A stretch of DNA of 64,000 nt, taken from the NCBI RefSeq assembly GCF_000472925.1, contig NZ_AXAS01000018.1, positions 123,771 through 187,770 of the forward strand, read 5' to 3'. Shown here piece by piece: positions 46,080 to 55,588 of the stretch (position 1 is its first letter; each line of letters opens with the position of its first letter). Origin of the DNA: Bradyrhizobium sp. Ec3.3 (GTDB lineage Bacteria; Pseudomonadota; Alphaproteobacteria; Rhizobiales; Xanthobacteraceae). The position numbers and the translations under genes were made by a program. A model generated the notes under the pieces. It saw nothing but the letters and a program-made list of their open reading frames with translations, was not told the origin of the DNA and did not search any database.

Positions 46080-46490
46080 ATGCCAACCATCACCGCCGAG
46101 CGCAGCATTGGGACGACCAAGAAAGCGGTGCTCGCCGGGCTCATTGGCTACAACAATGAGCGGATGGGAAAGCAGAAGTACAAGCGCCTCGCGATTTCCC
46201 TGAAAGAGCGCGGCAAGATCGTCGGCGGCATCGTCGGTGAGGTCTGGACGCAGGTTCTGTTCATCCAGTTCTTCTGGATCGAGCAGAAATTCCGCGGCAA
46301 GGACCACGGCACCAAGCTGATCGCGGCGATCGAGGACGAGGCGAGAAAGATTGGGGCGACCCGGTCTTATCTCGACACGATGAGTTTCCAGGCGCCGGGC
46401 TTCTACCGCGCTAGCGGCTACGAAGAATTCGGCGCCATTGACGGCTATCCTGGCGGCGTGACGCGCCATTGGTTTACGAAGTCGCTATGA
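46080..46490 (+). CDS. GNAT family acetyltransferase between cobS and cobT
   Basis: A 136-residue single GNAT domain. The acetyl-CoA loop appears as 'KFRGKDHGTKLIAAIEDEARK' and is followed by 'TRSYLDTMSFQAPGFYRASGYEEFG', the typical beta5-alpha4 segment. Its target is unknown. It is placed between cobS and cobT with four bases to each side (ATGA overlap with cobT), so it is translated with them. That invites the idea that it modifies the chelatase, but small GNAT genes also insert at random. Confidence 0.88.
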   Translation: MPTITAERSIGTTKKAVLAGLIGYNNERMGKQKYKRLAISLKERGKIVGGIVGEVWTQVLFIQFFWIEQKFRGKDHGTKLIAAIEDEARKIGATRSYLDTMSFQAPGFYRASGYEEFGAIDGYPGGVTRHWFTKSL

Positions 46491-48391
46491 GCAGCACATC
46501 CAACTCCAAATTCCGCAACACCAAGGAAGCGCCGACCGAGCCGTTCAAGCGCTCGGTGGCGTCGTGCCTGAAGGCGATCGCCAAGACGCCCGAGCTCGAA
46601 ATCAGCTTCGCCGCCGAGCGCCCCGGCCTTGCGCCGGGCAAGGCGCGGCTGCCCGAGCCGGCGCGGAAAATGACGAAGCGCGATGCGGCGATCGTGCGCG
46701 GCCATGCCGACTCGATCGCGCTCAAGCTCGCCTGTCACGATCCGAAACTGCATCGCAAGCTGATGCCGGGCAATCCGCAGGCACGCGGCGTGTTCGAGGC
46801 GGTGGAGCAGGCGCGGGTCGAGGCGATCGGCGCGCGCCGCATGGCGGGCGTTGCCAAGAACCTCACCGCGATGCTCGATGACCATTTCCATCGCGGCAAG
46901 TTCGACGAGATTACCGACCGCGCCGATGCGCCGCTGGCGGATGCGCTCGCCATGCTGGTGCGTGAACGCCTGACCGGAATGGCGCCGCCGGCGGCGGCCA
47001 AGAAGATGGTCGATCTCTGGCGGTCGACGCTGGAGGACAAGATCGGCAGACGGCTCGACCGGCTCGACAGCCTGGTCGAGAACCAGACCAAATTCGGCGA
47101 CGCCATCCATGACCTGTTGTCGGCGCTCGAGCTGGGTGACGAGCGCAACGCCGATTCCGACGAGGACGACAATCAGGACGACAACCGCGACGGCGACAAC
47201 GATCAGGCCGGCGCGGAGGGCTCACCCGATTCCGACGCCGCGCAGGAGATGAGCGCCGACCAGGCGCAGGCGACGACCGAGGAGATGAGCGAGAGCGCGA
47301 TGGAAAGCGCGCAGGCCTCGACCTCGGACACCTTCGACGACGGCGAGCTCGGTGACGACGAGACGCCGGGCGAGGCGACGCGGCCGAATTCGCGCGGGGT
47401 CAACGAGCCGCGCGGGCCGGAATATCACGCCTTTGCGCCGAAGTTCGACGAGGTGATCGCCGCCGAAGATCTCTGCGACCATGACGAATTGGAGCGCTTG
47501 CGCTCCTACCTCGACAAGCAGCTCGCGCATCTGCAGGGCATCGTCGCGCGCCTCGCCAACCGCTTGCAGCGCCGCCTGATGGCGCAGCAGAACCGCGCCT
47601 GGGAGTTCGATCTCGAAGAGGGCATTCTCGATCCCGCGCGGCTGTCGCGCGTGGTGACCGATCCCTATCACCCGCTGTCCTTCATGCGCGAGAAGGAGGC
47701 GACCTTCCGCGACACAGTGGTGACGCTGCTGCTCGACAATTCCGGCTCGATGCGGGGACGCCCCATTACGGTGGCGGCAACTTGCGCCGATATCCTGGCG
47801 CGCACGCTGGAGCGTTGCGGCGTCAAGGTCGAGATTCTGGGCTTCACCACGCGCGCCTGGAAGGGCGGACAATCGCGTGAGGCCTGGCTCGCCGCCGGCA
47901 AGCCGGCCAATCCCGGCCGCCTCAACGACCTCCGCCACATCATCTACAAGTCGGCGGACGCGCCCTGGCGCCGTGCGCGGAAGAATCTCGGCCTGATGAT
48001 GCGCGAGGGGCTGCTCAAGGAGAACATCGACGGCGAGGCGCTCGACTGGGCGCACAAGCGCCTGCTCGGCCGCACCGAGCAGCGCAAGATCCTGATGATG
48101 ATCTCGGACGGTGCGCCGGTCGACGATTCCACGCTGTCGGTCAATGCCGGCAACTATCTCGAGCGGCACCTGCGGCACATCATCGAGGAGATCGAGACGC
48201 GCTCGCCGGTGGAGCTGATCGCGATCGGCATCGGCCATGACGTTACGCGCTACTACCGCCGCGCGGTGACGATCGTGGACGCCGAAGAGCTTGGCGGCGC
48301 CATCACCGAGAAGCTCGCCGAGCTCTTCAGCGAGACGCACACCGCGCCCGCGCAAGCCCCGAGCCGCCCGCGCCGCAAACTGCATTCGTGA
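46487..48391 (+). CDS. cobT: Cobaltochelatase VWA subunit CobT
   Basis: A 634-residue subunit of the cobaltochelatase that bridges CobS to CobN. A C-terminal von Willebrand A domain carries the MIDAS motif DNSGSMRGR near residue 423 and the following 'LMMISDGAPVDDSTL' region. An acidic linker (about 220-310, rich in Asp/Glu/Gln, 'DSDEDDNQDDNRDGDNDQ') separates it from the helical N-terminal domain. The length is normal. The start at 46487 overlaps the GNAT stop by four bases. The stop overlaps the GTG start of the phytase-like gene. Confidence 0.97.
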   Translation: MSSTSNSKFRNTKEAPTEPFKRSVASCLKAIAKTPELEISFAAERPGLAPGKARLPEPARKMTKRDAAIVRGHADSIALKLACHDPKLHRKLMPGNPQARGVFEAVEQARVEAIGARRMAGVAKNLTAMLDDHFHRGKFDEITDRADAPLADALAMLVRERLTGMAPPAAAKKMVDLWRSTLEDKIGRRLDRLDSLVENQTKFGDAIHDLLSALELGDERNADSDEDDNQDDNRDGDNDQAGAEGSPDSDAAQEMSADQAQATTEEMSESAMESAQASTSDTFDDGELGDDETPGEATRPNSRGVNEPRGPEYHAFAPKFDEVIAAEDLCDHDELERLRSYLDKQLAHLQGIVARLANRLQRRLMAQQNRAWEFDLEEGILDPARLSRVVTDPYHPLSFMREKEATFRDTVVTLLLDNSGSMRGRPITVAATCADILARTLERCGVKVEILGFTTRAWKGGQSREAWLAAGKPANPGRLNDLRHIIYKSADAPWRRARKNLGLMMREGLLKENIDGEALDWAHKRLLGRTEQRKILMMISDGAPVDDSTLSVNAGNYLERHLRHIIEEIETRSPVELIAIGIGHDVTRYYRRAVTIVDAEELGGAITEKLAELFSETHTAPAQAPSRPRRKLHS

Positions 48392-49485
48392 CCGCGCGTT
48401 TCTCCCGCCGCCAATTTCTCGGCCATGCGGCGGGAGCAGCGACGCTCGCGCTCCCCGCAAATGCGCGCGCAGAGGTCGCGACCCAGCCGCCGAAATCGGC
48501 GGGGCAGGCCGAGCACACCGTCACCGAGCCGGTCGCCATCGAGGTGAACGCGCGGCAAATTCCTTCGTTCGAGCCGCGCGATCGCGCGCGCACCCGCTTC
48601 GGCGCGCTGGAGTATCGCAGCGGTCTGGTGCTGACATCGCCCTATCGCGGCTTCGGCGGCCTCTCCGGCATCCGCTTCCTCGACGCCCAAGGACAACGCA
48701 AGAAAGGAGAGCGCTTCATCGCGATCTCCGACCAGGGCGCGTGGTTCAGCGGGACCATCCGCTACGCCGGGCGCGACATGGCCGGGCTCGACGACGTCGA
48801 GGCCGCGCCGATGCTGAACGCCGAAGGGCGGCCGATCACCGAGAAGCGGCTCTGGTACGATACCGAGTCGATCGCGCTCGACGGCTCCTTCGTTTATGTC
48901 GGGCTCGAGCGCGTCAACGCGCTGATGCGCTTCGACTTCTCCAAAGGCTTTACCCGCGCCCGCGGCGAGGTGCTGCCGTTGCCGCCCGCCGCGAAGAAGC
49001 TGCCGTACAACAAGGGGCTCGAGGCGCTGGTGTTCGTGCCCAAGGGCCTGCAAAAGGCGCAGCCCTTGGCCGGCACGCTGATCGCGTTTTCCGAGCGCGG
49101 GCTCGACCGCGACGGCAACCTGATCGCCTTCCTGATCGGCGGTCCCTCGCCCGGGCAGTTCAGCGTGCGCCGCACCGAGAATTTCGACATCAGCGACGCG
49201 GTGCTGCTGCCTTCGGGCGAACTCCTGATCCTGGAGCGCAAATTCTCCTGGTTCACCGGCGTTAACATCCGCATCCGCGCGATCCCCTTGAAGTCGATCG
49301 CGCCCGGCGCGCTGGTCGATGGTCCCGAGCTCTTCGCCGCCGATCTCGGCCACGAGATCGACAACATGGAAGGCATCGACGCCCATATCGGCGCCGACGG
49401 CGAGACCGTGCTGACGCTGGTCTCGGACGACAATTTCTCCTTTCTCCAGCGCACGCTGCTGCTGCAATTCACGCTGGTGGAGTAG
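48388..49485 (+). CDS. Phytase-like (esterase-like activity of phytase) exported protein
   Basis: A 365-residue protein of the phytase-like beta-propeller family. A Tat signal, SRRQFLGHAAGAATL (about residues 5-19) followed by a cut near ARA-EV, sends it to the periplasm. Motifs 'GLSGIRFLDAQG', 'FIAISDQGAWF', 'DTESIALDG' and 'NMEGIDAH' fit the family. The exact substrate is unknown. The GTG start at 48388 overlaps the cobT stop by four bases, so expression is coupled to cobT. A short hairpin follows the stop. Confidence 0.88.
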   Translation: MTARFSRRQFLGHAAGAATLALPANARAEVATQPPKSAGQAEHTVTEPVAIEVNARQIPSFEPRDRARTRFGALEYRSGLVLTSPYRGFGGLSGIRFLDAQGQRKKGERFIAISDQGAWFSGTIRYAGRDMAGLDDVEAAPMLNAEGRPITEKRLWYDTESIALDGSFVYVGLERVNALMRFDFSKGFTRARGEVLPLPPAAKKLPYNKGLEALVFVPKGLQKAQPLAGTLIAFSERGLDRDGNLIAFLIGGPSPGQFSVRRTENFDISDAVLLPSGELLILERKFSWFTGVNIRIRAIPLKSIAPGALVDGPELFAADLGHEIDNMEGIDAHIGADGETVLTLVSDDNFSFLQRTLLLQFTLVE

Positions 49486-49501
49486 TAGCCTTAACCCCGC
49501 T

Positions 49502-49539
49502 GTCGTCCCGGGCTCGCGCTTCGCGCGCCCCGGGACGAC
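49502..49539. terminator. Short palindrome (family F) downstream of the phytase-like gene
   Basis: Perfect 11-base arms GTCGTCCCGGG / CCCGGGACGAC flanking CTCGCGCTTCGCGCGC, 17 bases after the stop codon. There is no T-run; it may end or protect the cob-operon transcript. Its wording matches the hairpin at the end of xerD. Confidence 0.55.
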
Positions 49540-49582
49540 GGCGCGTGTTGAACGCGCAGCCGGAGAGCCGCGACATATCGGC

Positions 49583-50275
49583 ATGCTCATCCCTCGCGCC
49601 ATCGTCGCTCTCGCCCTCACCCTCGCGGCCCTGTCGCCGGCGCATGCCACGGCCGAGCACGGCTATGCCAAGGGCGAGTATGCCATCATCGCGGGCGGGC
49701 ATGCGCCGAACGGAAAGCTGTCGATCGCGGCACATGGAAGCGGCGAGGGCGGCCGCGACAAATTCCGCGTCTACCTGATGGCCGAACCCGGCCACCGTCG
49801 GCTGGCTGTGCTGGACGACATCAGCGAGAACAACAATCTCGATACCGCGCCCGATTCCTATCACGCCGGCTGGTCGCCGGACTCGCACTACGTCGCGGTC
49901 TCCTTCCGCAGCGAGCGCCACATCCTCACGCTGAACATCTACAGGATCGAGGGCGGCCGTGCGCAGCTCATCGCCGCGCCGGACCTGTTCCGCGACATGA
50001 CGGGACGCAAGATCGACCGTAAGACCGACGGCGACATGCGCGCCTCGAGGCCGGGCGTCGAATGGCAGGGCCCGCGCCGCTGCCGCTTCTCGGACCATCG
50101 GCTGTTCGTGATGCAGGATGCCGGGCTCGCCGACAAGATCGGCGCGTTCGGCAAGTCGAGCAAGATGGACGACGGCCGCTATTCGATCGAGTTCTCGGCG
50201 GAGGCCGTCGTCGACATCGACCGCGGCGGCCGCTTCCGCATCGGCAAGCCGGAGCCGGGCGCGTTCTGGGAGTAG
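49583..50275 (+). CDS. Exported hypothetical protein with WD40-like repeat
   Basis: A 230-residue protein with an N-terminal signal peptide (MLIPRAIVALALTLAAL... cut near AHA-TA). The mature part includes one WD40/TolB-like strand pair, 'AGWSPDSHYVAVSFRSERH', flanked by beta-rich sequence, and a C-terminal 'RGGRFRIGKPEPGAFWE'. No enzyme motif is seen. It may be a small periplasmic beta-propeller fragment. It follows the phytase-like gene by 97 bases with a hairpin between them; whether it is in the same transcript is not clear. Confidence 0.75.
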   Translation: MLIPRAIVALALTLAALSPAHATAEHGYAKGEYAIIAGGHAPNGKLSIAAHGSGEGGRDKFRVYLMAEPGHRRLAVLDDISENNNLDTAPDSYHAGWSPDSHYVAVSFRSERHILTLNIYRIEGGRAQLIAAPDLFRDMTGRKIDRKTDGDMRASRPGVEWQGPRRCRFSDHRLFVMQDAGLADKIGAFGKSSKMDDGRYSIEFSAEAVVDIDRGGRFRIGKPEPGAFWE

Positions 50276-50608
50276 TGTTGTGGGTGAGGGCGCGTGTGAA
50301 GGAGGCATTCCTTCTCCCACCGTCATTCCGGGGCGCGCAACACGCGAGCCCGGAATCCATCACCACAGGGTCGTGTTGTCCAGGCGAGATCGTGGTTGAA
50401 GTCCCGCGCCACAACTTCTCCCTGGGGGGTATGGGTCCCGGGCTCTCTTCGCGCCCCGGGACGACGGCGGAGCGTGTGGCGCCGCCTTGTGACCATGTGA
50501 GAGCGCAATGCGCCGCGCCGCTAGCCGCCATTCCTCCCGCGCGGCTAGCATTCCGCCTCCCGCCGACTACACTTCCCGCCCATCGCCCCTCCATCCGCCG
50601 GAACCCGC
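50276..50608. repeat. Intergenic region with composite palindromes
   Basis: A 333-base gap. At 50321-50358 is a hairpin GTCATTCCGGGGCGCG.../CCCGGAATCC. At 50410-50468 is the right half of a family A repeat ('CTTCTCCCTGGGGGGTATGGGTCCCGGG...CGGGACGACGG'). Together they look like a hybrid of the family A and 55411-55538 elements. The rest of the gap shows no gene; the 3' part (50560-50608) must hold the ribosome-binding site for the next gene. Confidence 0.7.
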
Positions 50609-51721
<1,113 letters not shown>

Positions 51722-51866
51722 GGGGGCGTGTGTGCGCGATGCGGTGCGCATGAGTTACGACGCCGCTTCCCCGCACCCTCGCATCACCCCTCCGTGACTC
51801 TACTAACCTTCCGCCACTCCCGAAATTAGCCTAACCTCGCCATCGCGAACCCCCGCGAGGCCTGCC

Positions 51867-52283
51867 ATGCGCTATGGTGTCCGGAAGTCTGCCCACGTGC
51901 TGGAGCGCTGCGGACTGGCGCTGGCGGGGGCGGCGTGCGGCCTGTTCGTCGGCGCCTATGTCGGGTCGGCGATCCCGATGCTGACCACGCAGGGATTTCT
52001 GGTGCTGATGATGGTGCTGGGGACGATCGGCTTCTATCTCGGCATCGACACCCCGCAGCTTCCCTTCGACCAGGCGCATGAGCAGATCGACGCCGCGGAA
52101 TTCCTGAGCTCGGCCGGCACCCTCTTCGCCAGCGTGACCGCCTTCGTCTCCGTCGCCGTCATCGTGCTGCGCGAGAACCCGGACATCGTCTGGACCTGGC
52201 TCGTCTTTCTCGGCTGGATCGCCGGCGTCGCCATGCAGATCGTCGCGGGCGCGAAGGCGCGGTGGCGGAAGGACAAGTCTTGA
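51867..52283 (+). CDS. Small membrane protein with four hydrophobic segments
   Basis: A 138-residue inner-membrane protein. Hydrophobic segments are at about residues 16-34, 42-60, 80-100 and 108-126, connected by short charged loops, with a polar Lys-rich C-terminus (KARWRKDKS). No named family is recognised. Conserved-looking 'GIDTPQLPFDQAHEQIDAAEFLSSAG' sits between the second and third segments. No operon partner is apparent, as the flanking genes are on either strand and 110 bases or more away. Confidence 0.7.
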   Translation: MRYGVRKSAHVLERCGLALAGAACGLFVGAYVGSAIPMLTTQGFLVLMMVLGTIGFYLGIDTPQLPFDQAHEQIDAAEFLSSAGTLFASVTAFVSVAVIVLRENPDIVWTWLVFLGWIAGVAMQIVAGAKARWRKDKS

Positions 52284-52392
52284 GCGTGTACGTTTGTGGG
52301 GCTATCGCGCCGCGTACTGCGCTTGCGCTCCCGCGATCGAACGCACCGATGATGCGGCGCGTGCTCTCCGTCTCAGCGAGTGTATCGTCCCC

Positions 52393-52641
52393 CTAAAACA
52401 CCACCCCGATCCGCGTCCCGCGCTTCCACGCGACGCGGCAGCGTTTGCGCGTGTTGACGTGGAGCAGCTCGAAGCGGTCGGGGACTTTTACCTGGCCGCC
52501 GAGATCGACGCAGGCGCCGCCCGGCGAATAGTCGATCAGCGTGCAGTTGATCACCGGCGCCTTCGGGTCCGTGATGATCTTGGCCTGCCGCGACACCAGC
52601 CCGCTCGGCTTGACACGTGTAAATCGACGCGGATGCTGCAT
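52393..52641 (-). CDS. Short PilZ domain protein
   Basis: An 82-residue protein that is essentially one PilZ domain. The c-di-GMP-binding residues are recognisable: RRFTRVKPSG near residues 4-13 (R-x-x-x-R) and DYSPGGACVDL near 39-49 (D/N-x-S-x-x-G). It binds c-di-GMP probably as a small adaptor; the partner is unknown. The downstream end is convergent with the membrane protein gene, leaving 109 bases. It is upstream of a family A repeat. Confidence 0.85.
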   Translation of the reverse strand: MQHPRRFTRVKPSGLVSRQAKIITDPKAPVINCTLIDYSPGGACVDLGGQVKVPDRFELLHVNTRKRCRVAWKRGTRIGVVF

Positions 52642-52991
52642 GTCGCTTGTCCTCCGTACGCGAAATGCGTCCTTGCGGGAAAGAATGGCACAGAGTGTCG
52701 CATCATCACGCTAACTGTTGCGCAAGCATTTTAGCGATTCTGCGATGCGATTAAGAAAGCGTTAGCCACGCGCTCCCTGTTCTGTTCGTGTGGCGCGAGC
52801 TCTCTCCACACCGTCGTCCTGGCGAAAGCCAGGACCCATACCGCGAGGTCTATCGATTGCGGATTGTGGTAGTACCGAACTCAGAATCTTCGCCAAACCC
52901 CTCCCTGGGGTAATGGGTCCTGGCGTTCGCCAGGACGACGATTGAGGATGTGGCGCGCTCCCGCCTCACCTCACATCGCCACTTATCCCCC
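52642..52991. other. Intergenic region containing a family A repeat
   Basis: A 350-base gap between the PilZ and DUF2235 genes (both leftward). The repeat occupies 52813-52939. The left part, 52642-52800, is the promoter side of the PilZ gene and contains an AT-richer patch (52715-52760) but no clear -35/-10 pair. Confidence 0.5.
52813..52939. repeat. Long palindromic intergenic repeat, family A (subtype 2)
   Basis: A 127-base hairpin with arms GTCGTCCTGGCGAAAGCCAGGACCCATACCGCG and its near complement ending GGCGTTCGCCAGGACGAC. The interior 'GTCTATCGATTGCGG...GTAGTACCG' is shared with the copy at 43976-44102. Confidence 0.9.
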
Positions 52992-54353
52992 TTACGCCGC
53001 CTCCACCGTCGTCGGCTTTTCCGGCCCGACCGGCATCGGCACGGTGACGAAATCCTTCGGCAGATTCACCGGCCGATACTCCGGCACGTCGGCCATCCGC
53101 TTCACCACGCTCTCATGCACATGCGCGCCTTCGGGGATCAGGCGTGGCTCGCAGTCGGGGATGTAGAAGCCGAAATACACCTGCCGCTCCGGCCATTCCT
53201 TGTACTTCGCGCTCTTCGGCAGATATTCGAGCACGCGCCAGGCCGGCGTCATCGAATTGTGCAGCTCGCCCGTCACGCTGGGCGCGACGTAAGTGAACGG
53301 GCTGTTCTTGCGCTGCACGCCCCAGGCGAGCTGGTTCACCGTGCGTGGGTTGAAATGCAGCCCGGCCATGATCGCCTCGTCGATCATCCATAGCAGCGGA
53401 TATTTCGACAGCGCGCTTCCGGTCTCGGCATAGCCGCCGCCGACGTCGCAATGCACGCCGGCAAAGTACACCTGCAGAATGTCCTGCGGCTCCTTCTTCT
53501 CGTCAGGGACGAAGCGGTTGCTCCAGAACTGCTGCGGCTCGATCCACTCCTTCAGGCGGAACATGCAGCGCCGCTCGTCGATCGCGATCGCCTGCCGGAA
53601 GATCTTCACGCTCGGGTTCTGCAGCGTGAACGCAAGCTCCTCCAGGCTCGGCCAGTACAGCCGGTCCGGCCGCGGCACGATTACGCTGGCGACCGTGTCC
53701 CAGACGCCGATGAAGCGGATCGTCGGCCAGCGCGAGGAGGTGATGCGCGCGAACTGCGCGGCGAGATCGAAGCGGTCCTGCGGCAGCGGCCCGTCCTCGT
53801 CGGCGCCCGCATCGGTGAGCGCGGAGAGATCATTGCCGCGCCCGGTGCCGGAATATTGCTTGTAGGCGATCAGGCCCGAACCTGCGAGGTTCGCCTGCTC
53901 CGGCGAGATCAGCCCGACCTTGTGGATCAGCCCCGCCAGCACCCGGACGGTATAGGCGCCGCGCGAGAAGCCGAACAGATAGATCTGGTCGCCCGGCGCG
54001 TAGTGCTGGACCAGGAAGCCGTAGGCCGCGAGCACGTTGTCATCGAGCCCATAGCCGGTGGCGAGCCCCAGCACCAGGTTGATGTCGGCCTTCCAGCGGT
54101 TCCACGTCGACGGCTCCGTGACCGTGCCGACGCCGGGATCATAGAACACCAGCTGCCGCGGCCGCGTCCTGTCGGTCTTGCGCAGGCAGCGATAGAGCTT
54201 GAGCACATTGGAGATGTTCTCGCTTATCTCGTTGCCCGTGCCGTCGCAGCAGATGACGATGTTCTTGGGTTCGCTCCTGGGTGCGGTCGTGTGTTCGGTT
54301 TTGGGTTTGTTGTCGGGTTCGGTTTTTGGTTCGTTCTTGGCCTCGTGCTCCAT
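52992..54353 (-). CDS. DUF2235 alpha/beta-hydrolase-like protein
   Basis: A 453-residue protein whose core (about 30-330) is DUF2235, the fold of the type VI phospholipase Tle1. Family motif 'NIVICCDGTGNEISENISNV' starts at 31, and the nucleophile elbow is GFSRGA at 128-133 (Ser130). Other family residues are 'GVWDTVASV' and 'DVGGGYAE'. The first 30 residues are a low-complexity Lys/Glu/Pro/Thr repeat. The ATG at 54353 has GGAGGGG nine bases upstream. No VgrG, PAAR or immunity gene is adjacent. It is probably a cytosolic lipase-like enzyme, but effector use cannot be excluded. Confidence 0.85.
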   Translation of the reverse strand: MEHEAKNEPKTEPDNKPKTEHTTAPRSEPKNIVICCDGTGNEISENISNVLKLYRCLRKTDRTRPRQLVFYDPGVGTVTEPSTWNRWKADINLVLGLATGYGLDDNVLAAYGFLVQHYAPGDQIYLFGFSRGAYTVRVLAGLIHKVGLISPEQANLAGSGLIAYKQYSGTGRGNDLSALTDAGADEDGPLPQDRFDLAAQFARITSSRWPTIRFIGVWDTVASVIVPRPDRLYWPSLEELAFTLQNPSVKIFRQAIAIDERRCMFRLKEWIEPQQFWSNRFVPDEKKEPQDILQVYFAGVHCDVGGGYAETGSALSKYPLLWMIDEAIMAGLHFNPRTVNQLAWGVQRKNSPFTYVAPSVTGELHNSMTPAWRVLEYLPKSAKYKEWPERQVYFGFYIPDCEPRLIPEGAHVHESVVKRMADVPEYRPVNLPKDFVTVPMPVGPEKPTTVEAA

Positions 54354-54480
54354 CGAAGCGTCCCCTCCGATCATGCTACCGGGCGAGTATAGCGGAATTG
54401 GATGACAGCGAGCATCGGCTGTTGAAATTAACCGCTTGTTAACCATGCGGTCGCCTAATGTGGACGATTGGGGGCTCACC

Positions 54481-55158
54481 ATGTCGGCCCATGCGACGCG
54501 ACCGAAGTTGATGCCTGTTTCGGCCGATCCGGCCATCCGGTCGGTGGCGAGACTGGCGGTTCGCGCCAAGGCCGTCCTACAGACCAAAACGGCTGTCCTA
54601 CGGAGTAACCCAATGTTCGGAAAGGACGACTTAGTGGACCATCTCAGCCGCGATCTCGATCGCGTGCGCGGACGGCGCGATGCACTTGCATCCGAAGCCA
54701 CGACCCTGACGGCCCAGATCGCCGAACTTGAAACCCGCCTGTCGGAGGAGAAAAGCAGGCGGGAACGCGATCGCGTCTTAAGCGAAATCGAGGCGATAAA
54801 AACGCGTGTCAAACAAGCCGCCGGCGCGTTTGGACCTGTCGTCGATGGTCTCGGCAAGGCGATCGAGTCGGCTGCGGCAGTCGTGCCCGAGGCGCGCGAG
54901 CTCAATAGTTTTCTGGTGTCGGTGGCGACCGAAATCGACAGCGTGCTCGATCCCCTGTTGCGCGGGCTGGATCAGCGCGCGGATGCGGTGCGCGTCGGCC
55001 ACGCTGCGCTGGACCTCCCGATTTCGGTCGATGATGCGCCCATCGAACCGCCGAAAGAGAACAACGATCGCCTGCTTCGTTTCACAGCCTGGCTGTCTCG
55101 CGACAAGGAGACGGACAAAAAGGAACCAGCGGAAAACCCGCGCAGCACGGTAGCGTGA
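54481..55158 (+). CDS. Coiled-coil hypothetical protein
   Basis: A 225-residue soluble protein. A coiled-coil of about residues 50-105 ('SRDLDRVRGRRDALASEATT', 'LETRLSEEKSRRERDR', 'LSEIEAIKTRVKQAA') is followed by a helical Ala-rich domain and a polar C-terminal tail rich in Lys/Glu. No signal peptide or enzyme motif is seen. The ATG at 54481 was chosen over 54436. It is divergent from the DUF2235 gene by 127 bases; a shared promoter region is possible, which could indicate a functional pair. Confidence 0.65.
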   Translation: MSAHATRPKLMPVSADPAIRSVARLAVRAKAVLQTKTAVLRSNPMFGKDDLVDHLSRDLDRVRGRRDALASEATTLTAQIAELETRLSEEKSRRERDRVLSEIEAIKTRVKQAAGAFGPVVDGLGKAIESAAAVVPEARELNSFLVSVATEIDSVLDPLLRGLDQRADAVRVGHAALDLPISVDDAPIEPPKENNDRLLRFTAWLSRDKETDKKEPAENPRSTVA

Positions 55159-55224
55159 ACGATCGGCGCTGCTTGCGTGACTTAAGAACCTCGTCTTAGC
55201 GTTGCTCCTGCCGCAAACTCCGCT

Positions 55225-55346
55225 GTCGTCCCGGCGAAGGCCGGGACCCATAACCCCAGGGAGCGGTTATGACGCGAAGTTGCCAACCACGAGTCTTCGC
55301 CAAACTACTCCCTGTGGGTATGGGTCCCGGCCTTCGCCGGGACGAC
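55225..55346. repeat. Long palindromic intergenic repeat, family A (subtype 1)
   Basis: A 122-base hairpin with arms GTCGTCCCGGCGAAGGCCGGGACCCATAA and its near complement GGTCCCGGCCTTCGCCGGGACGAC. The interior 'CCCCAGGGAGCGGTTATG...CCACGAGTCTTCGCC' is shared with the copy at 13201-13330. Confidence 0.9.
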
Positions 55347-55410
55347 GGCTTTGTTGCTGCGTCGCCTAGCGGCGGCCCATGTCCGGCATTGGGAGTTGTT
55401 GCTTTGCTCC

Positions 55411-55538
55411 GTCATTCCGGGGCGCGCCTCTTGGCGCGAGCTATGATGCGCAATTGCGCATCTGAGAATCCATTGCTCAACAGTCACTGCGGTCCGATGG
55501 ATCCCGGGCTCGCGACTACGTCGCGCCCCGGGATGACG
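55411..55538. repeat. Palindromic repeat with GTCATTCCGGGGCGCG arms
   Basis: A 128-base element, arms GTCATTCCGGGGCGCG and CGCGCCCCGGGATGAC, interior with GATGCGCAATTGCGCATC (itself an 18-base palindrome). The left arm recurs at 50321-50358. Confidence 0.8.
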
Positions 55539-55588
55539 GCCTGTTGTTGGGCGCGCTGGTCGCCAAGCAAGCGCTTCTCGCGAACCCC

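Larger units (their letters stand above)
55159..55588. other. Intergenic region with two repeat elements
   Basis: A 430-base gap between convergent genes (coiled-coil gene and ftsZ paralogue). It holds a family A repeat (55225-55346) and a second palindrome at 55411-55538. Nothing else is recognised; the two together may act as a bidirectional terminator. Confidence 0.6.

Noticed and set aside
54354..54905. N-terminal extension of the DUF2235 protein
   Set aside because: It would be 184 Ser/Arg/Thr-rich residues antisense to the coiled-coil gene; GGAGGGG nine bases upstream of 54353 supports the short start.
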